This document shows positions 11,093-24,505 of a DNA stretch of 64,000 nucleotides, piece by piece (position 1 is the first letter of the stretch; every line of letters begins with the position of its first letter). The position numbers were made by a program, and so were the translations under genes. The stretch is taken from contig JAUTXW010001351.1 of the NCBI GenBank assembly GCA_030620095.1, positions 1,798,001 through 1,862,000 on the forward strand, in the 5' to 3' direction. The stretch is from Kuschelorhynchus macadamiae. Lineage: Eukaryota > Arthropoda > Insecta > Coleoptera > Curculionidae. A model generated the notes under the pieces. The model was not told the DNA's origin. It saw nothing but the letters and a program-made list of their open reading frames with translations, and did no database searches.

Positions 11093-12370
11093 TTATTCCG
11101 CCATATAAACTGCTGGAACTTCGAAGTGCACCAAGGAAATTTTTACTGGAAATTCAAAATGAAATATTTTCAATACGGATGAAGATTTTTCGGCTTTTGT
11201 TTGATCAATTTCTGTAGTATGCAGCCCGATAAGGACAGCCTCAGGATACCATAGCAACCGTCTTATATAGGGGGTTATATAAGATCCTGTCATTTTTTTA
11301 AAAGTTTGTCCGACCAGAACTTTTACTATGGAAGATTTCTTTTTCTCTTTGTGCGACCAACAAAATCTAGAGCTAGGTTCGAAAAAGCAATTTCTAGCAA
11401 TTTTGAAATTTTTTCTTTGTTTCCGACATACAAGACTGAACAAAGCCCACTTGTGGTAATCAAAATTGTATGAATATTGTATACAGGGTTCACGAAAAAC
11501 TAAGAGGTGAACGTTAAATAGTGATTTGTTGGGTTTGGTTTTTTTAATCAATCTTCAATTCATCATAATAGTAGATATTTTTACCGAGACAGTTTTCCTT
11601 ACATCCGAAATTTGCTCTAGTTCTTTCAGATATTGCCTTTATTTTAAAACAGATTTTTTTAATAAAAAATTAAAAATCGCTTTTATCATTGACATATTTC
11701 TCTTTTTCTCAATAAAATACAGTTTCACGTATTATTTTTGATTATACACATTTACATAAACTGTTTACCCATAATTTCGAATAAACTGAGAATGTGTCCC
11801 AATAATACAGTGGGTAACAAAGGTCTGGAACACTACGTACCTTGCGGAGCAGAAATTCAACATTGTTAAAGTTTAGAATCCGTAGAGTTTTTGGTTCACT
11901 CTATATACAATATTCATGGTGGAATAGTTAAGGGTGCTAACCCTGTTCATAATCTGAATCTGCTTGCCATAAGTAGGCTTTGTTCAGCAGATCATTTTAA
12001 AGAAAATCAATTTTTCTAAAAAACCCTGTATGTCGGAAAGGAAGAAAAAATTTCAAAACCGCTGAAAATTGTTTTTTTGTACCTAGCTCTAGATTATATT
12101 TGTTGTACAAAGAGAAAAAGAAATCTTCCACAGTAAGAGTTCAGGCCGAATAAATTTTTCAAAAAATGACATGGTTTTATATAACACCCTGTATAAGACG
12201 GTTGCGATGGAGTCTTGAAGTTGTCCTCATCGGGCTGCATATTCTAGAAATTGCTCAAACAAAGGCCGAAAACCGTAACTCAAAATCGTCACTCTTATTG
12301 AAACTATTTCATTTTGAATTTCCATTAAAAATGTCCTTAGTGCACTTTGAAGTTCCAGCAGAGTAGTTGA
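11093..12370. repeat. Foldback: inverted arms 11101-11440 and 12030-12366
   Basis: The left arm is a diverged reverse complement of segment A of the tandem array. Both arms share GGAACTTCGAAGTGCACC or its mirror, CAACCGTCTTATA, GAAGATTTCTTTTTCTCTTT and TCTAGAGCTAGGT. The left arm exists once, whereas the right arm has been amplified into the array that follows. An apparent 152-codon minus-strand frame at 11093-11551 is simply this left arm read through and is not a gene. Confidence 0.8.
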
Positions 12371-13944
12371 TTACCATCTAATTGTCACCATCTTTCTGCA
12401 GAAAAGGCTATTATTTTAAGTCTATCGAATATTTAGTCAATTCTCAGTATCTAGGACTCATCTTTATAATATCTCCTTCTACAAGAGAGTGAAAATAAAT
12501 GAGTTTAGTTAATTTTGTAAGGTATAGATGTGTATTCACTATAAACCTAAAGAATAAACAACTTCGAAATGAAAAAGCCCATATAACCTTATACTTAAAG
12601 AACATTTTTGGTTTAAATCTTTTCCATACAAGGATTCTAGCTTATTTACTTAATATAGTAGCATGTAACCTAACATAGAAACGGAATCGTACACTTCAGG
12701 GGTAAGTGCGTGGAATATTTAAGACAAAAAATCCCATAAGGTGTTAAGGTAAGATTAAATAAAGCAAATTTAAGGACATTATATAAATACTTAATCTAGT
12801 GTCATAAAAAGACTTTACAATTTTCATAAAAACATCTTAATTTATTTTTATTTTAAACTTCCGGCAGCCATATGGGTAAAGAAATGTTATACATTTTAGG
12901 TGTATCAAGTAGATTGATCAAGAAGCATACACCACATAATTGCGCGCTTGTTATATGAATATTTATTTACCATATTATGTCCTTCATTTACTCACTTAAA
13001 ACGTTAATTATATCTACACAACTGAATAGATGCAGGTCGTAAATATATTATTCCAGAAATATAGGTATTTCGCGTGTATATTTAATCTTAGCCTACATAA
13101 GTGTCGTATCTATTTTTTAGATCTATTAGAGATTATGATTATGTTCTATAAGTGTACAAATTAAGTTTCTATAAAAGATTACATTGCACATCATCTTTAT
13201 ACCACTTATTGGAATCATGTTTGATAAAAGCATGAATAGGTGAGATTTTGATTCAGTTTTCCGGAACAAATTCTCGATATATTAAATTATTTTAAAAAAA
13301 GCTTATATGCCTTTCAGACATATAGGCAATCATATTGTTAAAACGTTACTTTTGCGAGAGAGCAGATTAAGAAATATTTTTAAACTTTTCTCGACTCGAA
13401 GAAGTATAATCAAAATAATATAATAATGATGAAAATTGATTTATAAAAACAACATGACAAAAAAACAGAAAAATATATTGGAGTAAACAGGTCTTTAAGG
13501 TAAAAAGTTTGTTAAGCTAGGTATTCGTTGATTCTTGGGCGTGTGAGTGGAAACATTTTAAAAATAACAAATACATAGAGCAGCATTTTTAAAAATAATG
13601 GTTATAAGGGGCAGGATTTGTACCACTGCTATTTTAAATAAACCAATCTACACCATCTCACATTAAAAAAAAACGAAACAAAGAAAATAGTCACGATCGG
13701 AACAGAACGTTAACTTGAGAATTTTTTCACACCGGGGAAAAATCGTTGGCCCAATAGCGAAGGGACTTCTAACCGAAATTTTTGATATGTAAGAGTAACT
13801 AAACCCTTCAATAATTTTCTCCGTTTCCTTTATCAATAGCACAATTTATTTTTTTTTTCAATTTTAAAATTTTGTTTGTTTTTTAAAATGATAAAGGTGT
13901 TGCAAACACGTGTTTTTGATATGAAATATTTATTGGGATTAAGG
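11586..13944. repeat. Array unit 1 (short form, one A segment)
   Basis: Length 2359 bp. Segment A runs from about 11737 to 12269. It carries variants GTGCACTTTG near 12336, GGCTATTATTTTAAG near 12408 and CTCGATATATT near 13273, which it shares with unit 4 rather than with units 2 and 3. Confidence 0.9.
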
Positions 13945-16837
13945 GAGACAGTTTTCTTTACATCTGAAATTTGCTCTAGTTCTTTCAGATATTCCCTTTA
14001 TTTTAAAACAGATTTTTTTAATAAAAAATTAAAAATCGCTTTTATCATTGACATATTTCTCTTTTTCTCAATAAAATACAGTTTCACGTATTATTTTTGA
14101 TTATACATATTTACATAAACTGTTTACCCATAATTTCGAATAAACTGAGAATGTGTCCCAATAATACAGTGGGTAACAAAGGTCTGGAATACTACGTACC
14201 TTGCGGAGCAGAAATTCAACATTGTTAAAGTTTAGAATCGGTAGAGTTTTTGGTTCACTCTATATACAATATTCATGGTGGAATAGTTAAGGGTGCTAAC
14301 CCTGTTCATAATCTGAATCTGCTTGCCATAAGTAGGCTTTGTTCAGCAGATCATTTTAAAGAAAATCAATTTTTCTAAAAAACCCTGTATGTCGGAAAGG
14401 AAGAAAAAATTTCAAAACCGCTGAAAATTGTTTTTTTGTACCTAGCTCTAGATTATATTTGTTGTACAAAGAGAAAAAGAAATCTTCCACAGTAAGAGTT
14501 CAGGCCGAATAAATTTTTCAAAAAATGACATGGTTTTATATAACACCCTGTATAAGACGGTTGCGATGGAGTCTTGAAGTTGTCCTCATCGGGCTGCATA
14601 TTCTAGAAATTGCTCAAACAAAACATTTTTGATTATACACATTTACATAAACTGTTTACCCATAATTTCGAATAAACTGAGAATGTGTCCCAATAATACA
14701 GTGGGTAACAAAGGTCTGGAATACTACGTACCTTGCGGAGCAGAAATTCAACATTGTTAAAGTTTAGAATCGGTAGAGTTTTTGGTTCACTCTATATACA
14801 ATATTCATGGTGGAATAGTTAAGGGTGCTAACCCTGTTCATAATCTGAATCTGCTTGCCATAAGTAGGCTTTGTTCAGCAGATCATTTTAAAGAAAATCA
14901 ATTTTTCTAAAAAACCCTGTATGTCGGAAAGGAAGAAAAAATTTCAAAACCGCTGAAAATTGTTTTTTTGTACCTAGCTCTAGATTATATTTGTTGTACA
15001 AAGAGAAAAAGAAATCTTCCACAGTAAGAGTTCAGGCCGAATAAATTTTTCAAAAAATGACATGGTTTTATATAACACCCTGTATAAGACGGTTGCGATG
15101 GAGTCTTGAAGTTGTCCTCATCGGGCTGCATATTCTAGAAATTGCTCAAACAAAGGCCGAAAACCGTAACTCAAAATCGTCACTCTTATTGAAACTATTT
15201 CATTTTGAATTTCCATTAAAAATGTCCTTAGTACACTTTGAAGTTCCAGCAGAGTAGTTGATTACCATCTAATTGTCACCATCTTTCTGCAGAAAAGGCT
15301 TTTATTTTAAGTCTATCAAATATTTAGTCAATTCTCAGTATCTAGGACTCATCTTTATAATATCTCCTTCTACAAGAGAGTGAAAATAAATGAGTTTAGT
15401 TAATTTTGTAAGGTATAGATGTGTATTCACTATAAACCTAAAGAATAAACAACTTCGAAATGAAAAAGCCCATATAACCTTATACTTAAAGAACATTTTT
15501 GGTTTAAATCTATTCCATACAAGGATTCTAGCTTATTTACTTAATATAGTAGCATGTAACCTAACATAGAAACGGAATCGTACACTTCAGGGGTAAGTGC
15601 GTGGAATATTTAAGACAAAAAATCCCATAAGGTGTTAAGGTAAGATTAAATAAAGCAAATTCAAGGACATTATATAAATACTTAATCTAGTGTCATAAAA
15701 AGACTTTACAATTTTCATAAAAACATCTTAATTTATTTTTATTTTAAACTTCCGGCAGCCATATGGGTAAAGAAATGTTATACATTTTAGGTGTATCAAG
15801 TAGATTGATCAAGAAGCATACACCACATAATTGCGCGCTTGTTATATGAATATTTATTTACCATATTATGTCCTTCATTTACTCACTTAAAACGTTAATT
15901 ATATCTACACAACTGAATAGATGCAGGTCGTAAATATATTATTCCAGAAATATAGGTATTTCGCGTGTATATTTAATCTTAGCCTACATAAGTGTCGTAT
16001 CTATTTTTTAGATCTATTAGAGATTATGATTATGTTCTATAAGTGTACAAATTAAGTTTCTATAAAAGATTACATTGCACATCATCTTTATACCACTTAT
16101 TGAAATCATGTTTGATAAAAGCATGAATAGGTGAGATTTTGATTCAGTTTTCCGGAACAAATTCTCAATATATTAAATTATTTTAAAAAAAGCTTATATG
16201 CCTTTCAGACATATAGGCAATCATATTGTTAAAACGTTACTTTTGCGAGAGAGCAGATTAAGAAATATTTTTAAACTTTTCTCGACTCGAAGAAGTATAG
16301 TCAAAATAATATAATAATGATGAAAATTGATTTATAAAAACAACATGACAAAAAAACAGAAAAATATATTGGAGTAAACAGGTCTTTAAGGTAAAAAGTT
16401 TGTTAAGCTAGGTATTCGTTGATTCTTGGGCGTGTGAGTGGAAACATTTTAAAAATAACAAATACATAGAGCAGCATTTTTAAAAATAATGGTTATAAGG
16501 GGCAGGATTTGTACCACTGCTATTTTAAATAAACCAATCTACACCATCTCACATTAAAAAAAAAACGAAACAAAGAAAATAGTCACGATCGGAACACAAC
16601 GTTAACTTGAGAGTTTTTTCACACGGGGAAAAATCGTTGGCCCAATAGCGAAGGGACTTCTAACCGAAATTTTTGATATGTAAGAGTAACTAAACCCTTC
16701 AATAATTTTCTCCGTTTCCTTTATCAATAGCACAATTTATTTTTTTTTTTTCAATTTTAAAATTTTGTTTGTTTTTTAAAATGATAAAGGTGTTGCAAAC
16801 ACGTGTTTTTGATATGAAATATTTATTGGGATTAAGG
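13945..16837. repeat. Array unit 2 (A segment duplicated)
   Basis: Length 2893 bp. The A copies start near 14096 and 14629; the first is cut at TGCTCAAACA and joined directly to a second A start. It carries GTACACTTTG near 15230 and CTCAATATATT near 16165. Confidence 0.9.
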
Positions 16838-19728
16838 GAGACAGTTTTCTTTACATCTGAAATTTGCTCTAGTTCTTTCAGATATTGCCTTTATTTTAAA
16901 ACAGATTTTTTTAATAAAAAATTAAAAATCGCTTTTATCATTGACATATTTCTCTTTTTCTCAATAAAATACAGTTTCACGTATTATTTTTGATTATACA
17001 CATTTACATAAACTGTTTACCCATAATTTCGAATAAACTGATAATGTGTCCCAATAATACAGTGGGTAACAAAGGTCTGGAATACTACGTACCTTGCGGA
17101 GCAGAAATTCAACATTGTTAAAGTTTAGAATCGGTAGAGTTTTTGGTTCACTCTATATACAATATTCATGGTGGAATAGTTAAGGGTGCTAACCCTGTTC
17201 ATAATCTGAATCTGCTTGCCATAAGTAGGCTTTGTTCAGCAGATCATTTTAAAGAAAATCAATTTTTCTAAAAAACCCTGTATATCGGAAAGGAAGAAAA
17301 AATTTCAAAACCGCTGAAAATTGTTTTTTTGTACCTAGCTCTAGATTATATTTGTTGTACAAAGAGAAAAAGAAATCTTCCACAGTAAGAGTTCAGGCCG
17401 AATAAATTTTTCAAAAAATGACATGGTTTTATATAACACCCTGTATAAGACGGTTGCGATGGAGTCTTGAAGTTGTCCTCATCGGGCTGCATATTCTAGA
17501 AATTGCTCAAACAAAACATTTTTGATTATACACATTTACATAAACTGTTTACCCATAATTTCGAATAAACTGAGAATGTGTCTCAATAATACAGTGGGTA
17601 ACAAAGGTCTGGAATACTACGTACCTTGCGGAGCAGAAATTCAACATTGTTAAAGTTTAGAATCGGTAGAGTTTTTGGTTCACTCTATATATAATATTCA
17701 TGGTGGAATAGTTAAGGGTGCTAACCCTGTTCATAATCTGAATCTGCTTGCCATAAGTAGGCTTTGTTCAGCAGATCATTTTAAAGAAAATCAATTTTTC
17801 TAAAAAACCCTGTATGTCGGAAAGGAAGAAAAAATTTCAAAACCGCTGAAAATTGTTTTTTTGTACCTAGCTCTAGATTATATTTGTTGTACAAAGAGAA
17901 AAAGAAATCTTCCACAGTAAGAGTTCAGGCCGAATAAATTTTTCAAAAAATGACATGGTTTTATATAACACCCTGTATAAGACGGTTGCGATGGAGTCTT
18001 GAAGTTGTCCTCATCGGGCTGCATATTCTAGAAATTGCTCAAACAAAGGCCGAAAACCGTAACTCAAAATCGTCACTCTTATTGAAACTATTTCATTTTG
18101 AATTTCCATTAAAAATGTCCTTGGTACACTTTGAAGTTCCAGCAGAGTAGTTGATTACCATCTAATTGTCACCATCTTTCTGCAGAAAAGGCTTTTATTT
18201 TAAGTCTATCGAATATTTAGTCAATTCTCAGTATCTAGGACTCATCTTTATAATATCTCCTTCTACAAGAGAGTGAAAATAAATGAGTTTAGTTAATTTT
18301 GTAAGGTATAGATGTGTATTCACTATAAACCTAAAGAATAAACAACTTCGAAATGAAAAAGCCCATATAACCTTATACTTAAAGAACATTTTTGGTTTAA
18401 ATCTATTCCATACAAGGATTCTAGCTTATTTACTTAATATAGTAGCATGTAACCTAACATAGAAACGGAATCGTACACTTCAGGGGTAAGTGCGTGGAAT
18501 ATTTAAGACAAAAAATCCCATAAGGTGTTAAGGTAAGATTAAATAAAGCAAATTCAAGGACATTATATAAATACTTAATCTAGTGTCATAAAAAGACTTT
18601 ACAATTTTCATAAAAACATCTTAATTTATTTTTATTTTAAACTTCCGGCAGCCATATGGGTAAAGAAATGTTATACATTTTAGGTGTATCAAGTAGATTG
18701 ATCAAGAAGCATACACCACATAATTGCGCGCTTGTTATATGAATATTTATTTACCATATTATGTCCTTCATTTACTCACTTAAAACGTTAATTATATCTA
18801 CACAACTGAATAGATGCAGGTCGTAAATATATTATTCCAGAAATATAGGTATTTCGCGTGTATATTTAATCTTAGCCTACATAAGTGTCGTATCTATTTT
18901 TTAGATCTATTAGAGATTATGATTATGTTCTATAAGTGTACAAATTAAGTTTCTATGAAAGATTACATTGCACATCATCTTTATACCACTTATTGAAATC
19001 ATGTTTGATAAAAGCATGAATAGGTGAGATTTTGATTCAGTTTTCCGGAACAAATTCTCAATATATTAAATTATTTAAAAAGAAGCTTATATGCCTTTCA
19101 GACATATAGCCAATCATATTGTTAAAACGTTACTTTTGCGAGAGAGCAGATTAAGAAATATTTTTAAACTTTTCTCGACTCGAAGAAGTATAATCAAAAT
19201 AATATAATAATGATGAAAATTGATTTATAAAAACAACATGACAAAAAAACAGAAAAATATATTGGAGTAAACAGGTCTTTAAGGTAAAAAGTTTGTTAAG
19301 CTAGGTATTCGTTGATTCTTGGGCGTGTGAGTGGAAACATTTTAAAAATAACAAATACATAGAGCAGCATTTTTAAAAATAATGGTTATAAGGGGCAGGA
19401 TTTGTACCACTGCTATTTTAAATAAACCAATCTACACCATCTCACATTAAAAAAAAACGAAACAAAGAAAATAGTCACGATCGGAACAGAACGTTAACTT
19501 GAGAATTTTTTCACACCGGGGAAAAATCGTTGGCCCAATAGCGAAGGGACTTCTAACCGAAATTTTTGATATGTAAGAGTAACTAAACCCTTCAATAATT
19601 TTCTCCGTTTCCTTTATCAATAGCACAATTTATTTTTTTTTTCAATTTTAAAATTTTGTTTGTTTTTTAAAATGATAAAGGTGTTGCAAACACGTGTTTT
19701 TGATATGAAATATTTATTGGGATTAAGG
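16838..19728. repeat. Array unit 3 (A segment duplicated)
   Basis: Length 2891 bp. The A copies start near 16988 and 17521. It shares GTACACTTTG and CTCAATATATT with unit 2, and has its own change AAAAAGAAGC near 19077. Confidence 0.9.
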
Positions 19729-22616
19729 GAGACAGTTTTCTTTACATCTGAAATTTGCTCTAGTTCTTTCAGATATTGCCTTTATTTTAAAACAGATTTT
19801 TTTAATAAAAAATTAAAAATCGCTTTTATCATTGACATATTTCTCTTTTTCTCAATAAAATACAGTTTCACGTATTATTTTTGATTATACACATTTACAT
19901 AAACTGTTTACCCATAATTTCGAATAAACTGAGAATGTGTCCCAATAATACAGTGGGGAACAAAGGTCTGGAATACTACGTACCTTGCGGAGCAGAAATT
20001 CAACATTGTTAAAGTTTAGAATCGGTAGAGTTTTTGGTTCACTCTATATACAATATTCATGGTGGAATAGTTAAGGGTGCTAACCCTGTTCATAATCTGA
20101 ATCTGCTTGCCATAAGTAGGCTTTGTTCAGCAGATCATTTTAAAGAAAATCAATTTTTCTAAAAAACCCTGTATGTCGGAAAGGAAGAAAAAATTTCAAA
20201 ACCGCTGAAAATTGTTTTTTTGTACCTAGCTCTAGATTATATTTGTTGTACAAAGAGAAAAAGAAATCTTCCACAGTAAGAGTTCAGGCCGAATAAATTT
20301 TTCAAAAAATGACATGGTTTTATATAACACCCTGTATAAGACGGTTGCGATGGAGTCTTGAACTTGTCCTTATCGGGCTGCATATTCTAGAAATTGCTCA
20401 AACAAAACATTTTTGATTATACACATTTACATAAACTGTTTACCCATAATTTCGAATAAACTGAGAATGTGTCCCAATAATACAGTGGGTAACAAAGGTC
20501 TGGAATACTACGTACCTTGCGGAGCAGAAATTCAACATTGTTAAAGTTTAGAATCGGTAGAGTTTTTGGTTCACTCTATATACAATATTCATGGTGGAAT
20601 AGTTAAGGGTGATAACCCTGTTCATAATCTGAATCTGCTTGCCATAAGTAGGCTTTGTTCAGCAGATCATTTTAAAGAAAATCAATTTTTCTAAAAAACC
20701 CTGTATGTCGGAAAGGAAGAAAAAATTTCAAAACCGCTGAAAATTGTTTTTTTGTACCTAGCTCTAGATTATATTTGTTGTACAAAGAGAAAAAGAAATC
20801 TTCCACAGTAAGAGTTCAGGCCGAATAAATTTTTCAAAAAATGACGTGGTTTTATATAACACCCTGTATAAGACGGTTGCGATGGAGTCTTGAAGTTGTC
20901 CTCATCGGGCTGCATATTCTAGAAATTGCTCAAACAAAGGCCGAAAACCGTAACTCAAAATCGTCACTCTTATTGAAACTATTTCATTTTGAATTTCCAT
21001 TAAAAATGTCCTTAGTGCACTTTGAAGTTCCAGCAGAGTAGTTGATTACCATCTAACTGTCACCATCTTTCTGCAGAAAAGGCTATTATTTTAAGTCTAT
21101 CGAATATTTAGTCAATTCTCAGTATCTAGGACTCATCTTTATAATATCTCCTTCTACAAGAGAGTGAAAATAAATGAGTTTAGTTAATTTTGTAAGGTAT
21201 AGATGTGTATTCACTATAAACCTAAAGAATAAACAACTTCGAAATGAAAAAGCCCATATAACCTTATACTTAAAGAACATTTTTGGTTTAAATCTATTCC
21301 ATACAAGGATTCTAGCTTATTTACTTAATATAGTAGCATGTAACCTAACATAGAAACGGAATCGTACACTTCAGGGGTAAGTGCGTGGAATATTTAAGAC
21401 AAAAAATCCCATAAGGTGTTAAGGTAAGATTAAATAAAGCAAATTCAAGGACATTATATAAATACTTAATCTAGTGTCATAAAAAGACTTTACAATTTTC
21501 ATAAAAACATCTTAATTTATTTTTATTTTAAACTTCCGGCAGCCATATGGGTAAAGAAATGTTATACATTTTAGGTGTATCAAGTAGATTGATCAAGAAG
21601 CATACACCACATAATTGCGCGCTTGTTATATGAATATTTATTTACCATATTATGTCCTTCATTTACTCACTTAAAACGTTAATTATATCTACACAACTGA
21701 ATAGATGCAGGTCGTAAATATATTATTCCAGAAATATAGGTATTTCGCGTGTATATTTAATCTTAGCCTACATAAGTGTCGTATCTATTTTTTAGATCTA
21801 TTAGAGATTATGATTATGTTCTATAAGTGTACAAATTAAGTTTCTATAAAAGATTACATTGCACATCATCTTTATACCACTTATTAGAATCATGTTTGAT
21901 AAAAGCATGAATAGGTGAGATTTTGATTCAGTTTTCCGGAACAAATTCTCGATATATTAAATTATTTTAAAAAAAGCTTATATGCCTTTCAGACATATAG
22001 GCAATCATATTGTTAAAACGTTACTTTTGCGAGAGAGCAGATTAAGAAATATTTTTAAACTTTTCTCGACTCGAAGAAGTATAATCAAAATAATATAATA
22101 ATGATGAAAATTGATTTATAAAAACATGACAAAAAAACAGAAAAATATATTGGAGTAAACAGGTCTTTAAGGTAAAAAGTTTGTTAAGCTAGGTATTCGT
22201 TGATTCTTGGGCGTGTGAGTGGAAACATTTTAAAAATAACAAATACATAGAGCAGCATTTTTAGAAATAATGGTTATAAGGGGCAGGATTTGTACCACTG
22301 CTATTTTAAATAAACCAATCTACACCATCTCACATTAAAAAAAAAAACGAAACAAAGAAAATAGTCACGATCGGAACAGAACGTTAACTTGAGAATTTTT
22401 TCACACCGGGGAAAAATCGTTGGCCCAATAGCGAAGGGACTTCTAACCGAAATTTTTGATATGTAAGAGTAACTAAACCCTTCAATAATTTTCTCCGTTT
22501 CCTTTATCAATAGCACAATTTATTTTTTTTTTCAATTTTAAAATTTTGTTTGTTTTTTAAAATGATAAAGGTGTTGCAAACACGTGTTTTTGATATGAAA
22601 TATTTATTGGGATTAA
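19729..22616. repeat. Array unit 4 (A segment duplicated)
   Basis: Length 2888 bp. The A copies start near 19880 and 20413. It carries GTGCACTTTG and CTCGATATATT as in unit 1. The array stops at 22616, where the sequence switches to TAGCTAATCATG. Confidence 0.9.
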
Positions 22617-22689
22617 TAGCTAATCATGACTATCATTTCTCTAATTTTGTGTCTATTTGAGTTTAAGACTTTAGAGCTCCCATTAACTG

Positions 22690-23050
22690 TTTGGTATATT
22701 ACGATATATGCTACACTGTGACATGAAACTTTTTATGTTTAAGTAAGATGTATAATGGAATCTTTTATAGAAATTTAATTTGTATACTTATCGGGATATA
22801 AGCATAATATGTAACCGATCTAAAAAAAATGATATACCACTTATCAAGGCAAGATTAAACGTACATGCTAAATACCTATATTTCTGGAAAAATAATTTAA
22901 AGACCTGCATCTATTCAGTTATGTAGATATAATTAAGGTTTTAAATCAGTAAATGACGGACATGACATGGCACATAAATATTCAAATAACAAGCACGCAA
23001 TTAATAATTTTGATATAAAAAGATTTGGTTTAATCCACCCAAAACAATAG
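22690..23050. repeat. Single inverted copy of array segment 12890-13230, right flank
   Basis: Reverse complement of array sequence carrying ACCTATATTTCTGGAA, GACCTGCATCTATTCAGTT and AAGCACGCAATTA; about 75-80% similar by eye. It lies 70 bp beyond the end of the array, in opposite orientation, just as the left flank (11101-11440) is an inverted copy of segment A. Confidence 0.75.
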
Positions 23051-23319
23051 GTTGTTTTTTTTAGATTAGGTATGTATATTAAATCGTTATTTTAAAACAA
23101 TAATTAATCCGGGTTCTCCTAAAATTTGACAAACTATTGGCATTACTTGGTTAGTTAAAAGTAAACGATATCATTCATTGGTTTTATAGAAAGCATGCTA
23201 CTGGCGAAAGTAAAAAGATATTTTTCTAATTTCATAATAGCCTATACCGAGGGGTAAACAGCTGACTCAATTCTGTACACCAAATCTCCTAATAGCTAAG
23301 GAATTCCTGTATCCCTCAT

Positions 23320-23500
23320 GGGAATTTAATTTACCTCCTAGGAAATTCTACAGACCTTCTGGTATATCCCACATACTTCCTGGTATATTTCATATTCTTC
23401 CTAGGAAATCCTGCATAATTTTTGGGTCCTTCTATATACCTCCTGGGAAATCCCATATATTTCCTGGGAATTCCTGATACTATTGAGCATACGAAATTTG
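23320..23500. repeat. Left subterminal minisatellite of the 3.5-kb element
   Basis: Six or more degenerate copies of a roughly 24-27 bp unit built on TTCCTGGGAAATCC and TATA. On the minus strand it reads as a degenerate G-F-P-R-K-Y repeat, which is a by-product. It is probably a transposase-binding subterminal repeat by analogy with other DNA transposons (inference). Confidence 0.7.
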
Positions 23501-24505
23501 TAATTAGTTGCAAATTTTCTGAAAGTTTGAAAAAAAAAGTTTCAAAAATCGATTTCATAAAAAAGAATTAATACAGACAACAAAAAGTAGGAGATGCGAA
23601 ACACCAAAAATAAACAGTTTTATAGCGAGTTTTAAAATGAAGGTATATATTATAAATAATAAGTGGAGATATGTTATGTATAACACTTCTCAATAATATC
23701 CAGACACAAAACAATATTAAAAAAAAAGTACCAAACTCTTATTGATATACAACAAAGTGAATGATCAATAAATAACTGAAATTATTAACATAACTTCTTA
23801 AGGTAGTAGTAAACAAAAAAATAATGATAAAAGAACATCGTATCTACTTATATCATATTTAAAATTATTTAAGTTTATCGTAGAGCTAAACTTCAATTTA
23901 ATCTTGCCTAAACAGCTTTGACTTTGATGATATCTTCATGGTTTAAAAACTGAAAATTTTTGGCAACGCACACAACTATCATTTTTTTAATGTGCATCTT
24001 CATACACAATACGCATATTTCGTGATGATGTGTGCTCTAGGATCGGTTAAATTTTTCTGTCAAGTATCCTTATTTCCCACGACAAATTTAATGAACTCGG
24101 CTATGGTTAAAAACATAATGGAAAAAAATGTTTCATACTCGGTAATATATTATTTCAACTCACGTTTTAGTTCTTTATATAGTAGATCTATTGCTGTTAC
24201 CTCACAACACTAAAAATTAATGTTGTAATTAATAGGGCTAAAGAATATGTATTGTAGCTCAATGTTGGCGGTATCTTCTGGTCTCGGCCAAGAAAACTCA
24301 ACTATCTTTATTTACATTTTTTCGCAGACGTTTCAAATGGGTAGTTTTGAAAGTGTCTTTCTCATTTTCGCATTTTTGCATGACACGCGCGGTATACCAC
24401 TTGTCATGAAAATAAACTGCATAAAACTTTCCAATTACAATATTTCCAACTCGATTTTCGACGGGATTATCAACTAATTTTTGCTCCCCAATAATATTGT
24501 CTTTA

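Larger units (their letters stand above)
11586..22616. repeat. Tandem array of a 2.89-kb unit (macrosatellite), four units
   Basis: Landmarks recur at regular spacing. The GAGACAGTTTTC start occurs at 11586, 13945, 16838 and 19729, so steps are 2359, 2893 and 2891 bp; the last unit ends at 22616 inside ATTGGGATTAA. Units 2, 3 and 4 contain a roughly 533-bp segment (A) twice in a row; unit 1 has A only once, which explains its shorter length. Copies are nearly identical, with only scattered substitutions and homopolymer changes. Each A segment carries two outward end motifs of mariner type (AAACCCTGTATG and CACCCTGTATAAG). Frames of 66 and 74 codons repeat in every unit only because the DNA repeats; they have no recognisable domain. 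Confidence 0.95.

Noticed and set aside
11093..11551. 152-codon minus-strand frame
   Set aside because: Coincides with the inverted arm of the foldback; the opposite arm is full of stops in the same frame, so there was no selection for coding.
12166..21041. Repeated 66- and 74-codon frames in each array unit, suggesting a gene family
   Set aside because: They recur only because the DNA is a tandem repeat; no domain, no start context, and the frames overlap mariner-type end motifs.
24247..24477. 76-codon plus-strand frame with membrane-like composition
   Set aside because: The minus strand reads as the conserved C-terminal module of the broken transposon gene; this frame is its antisense.
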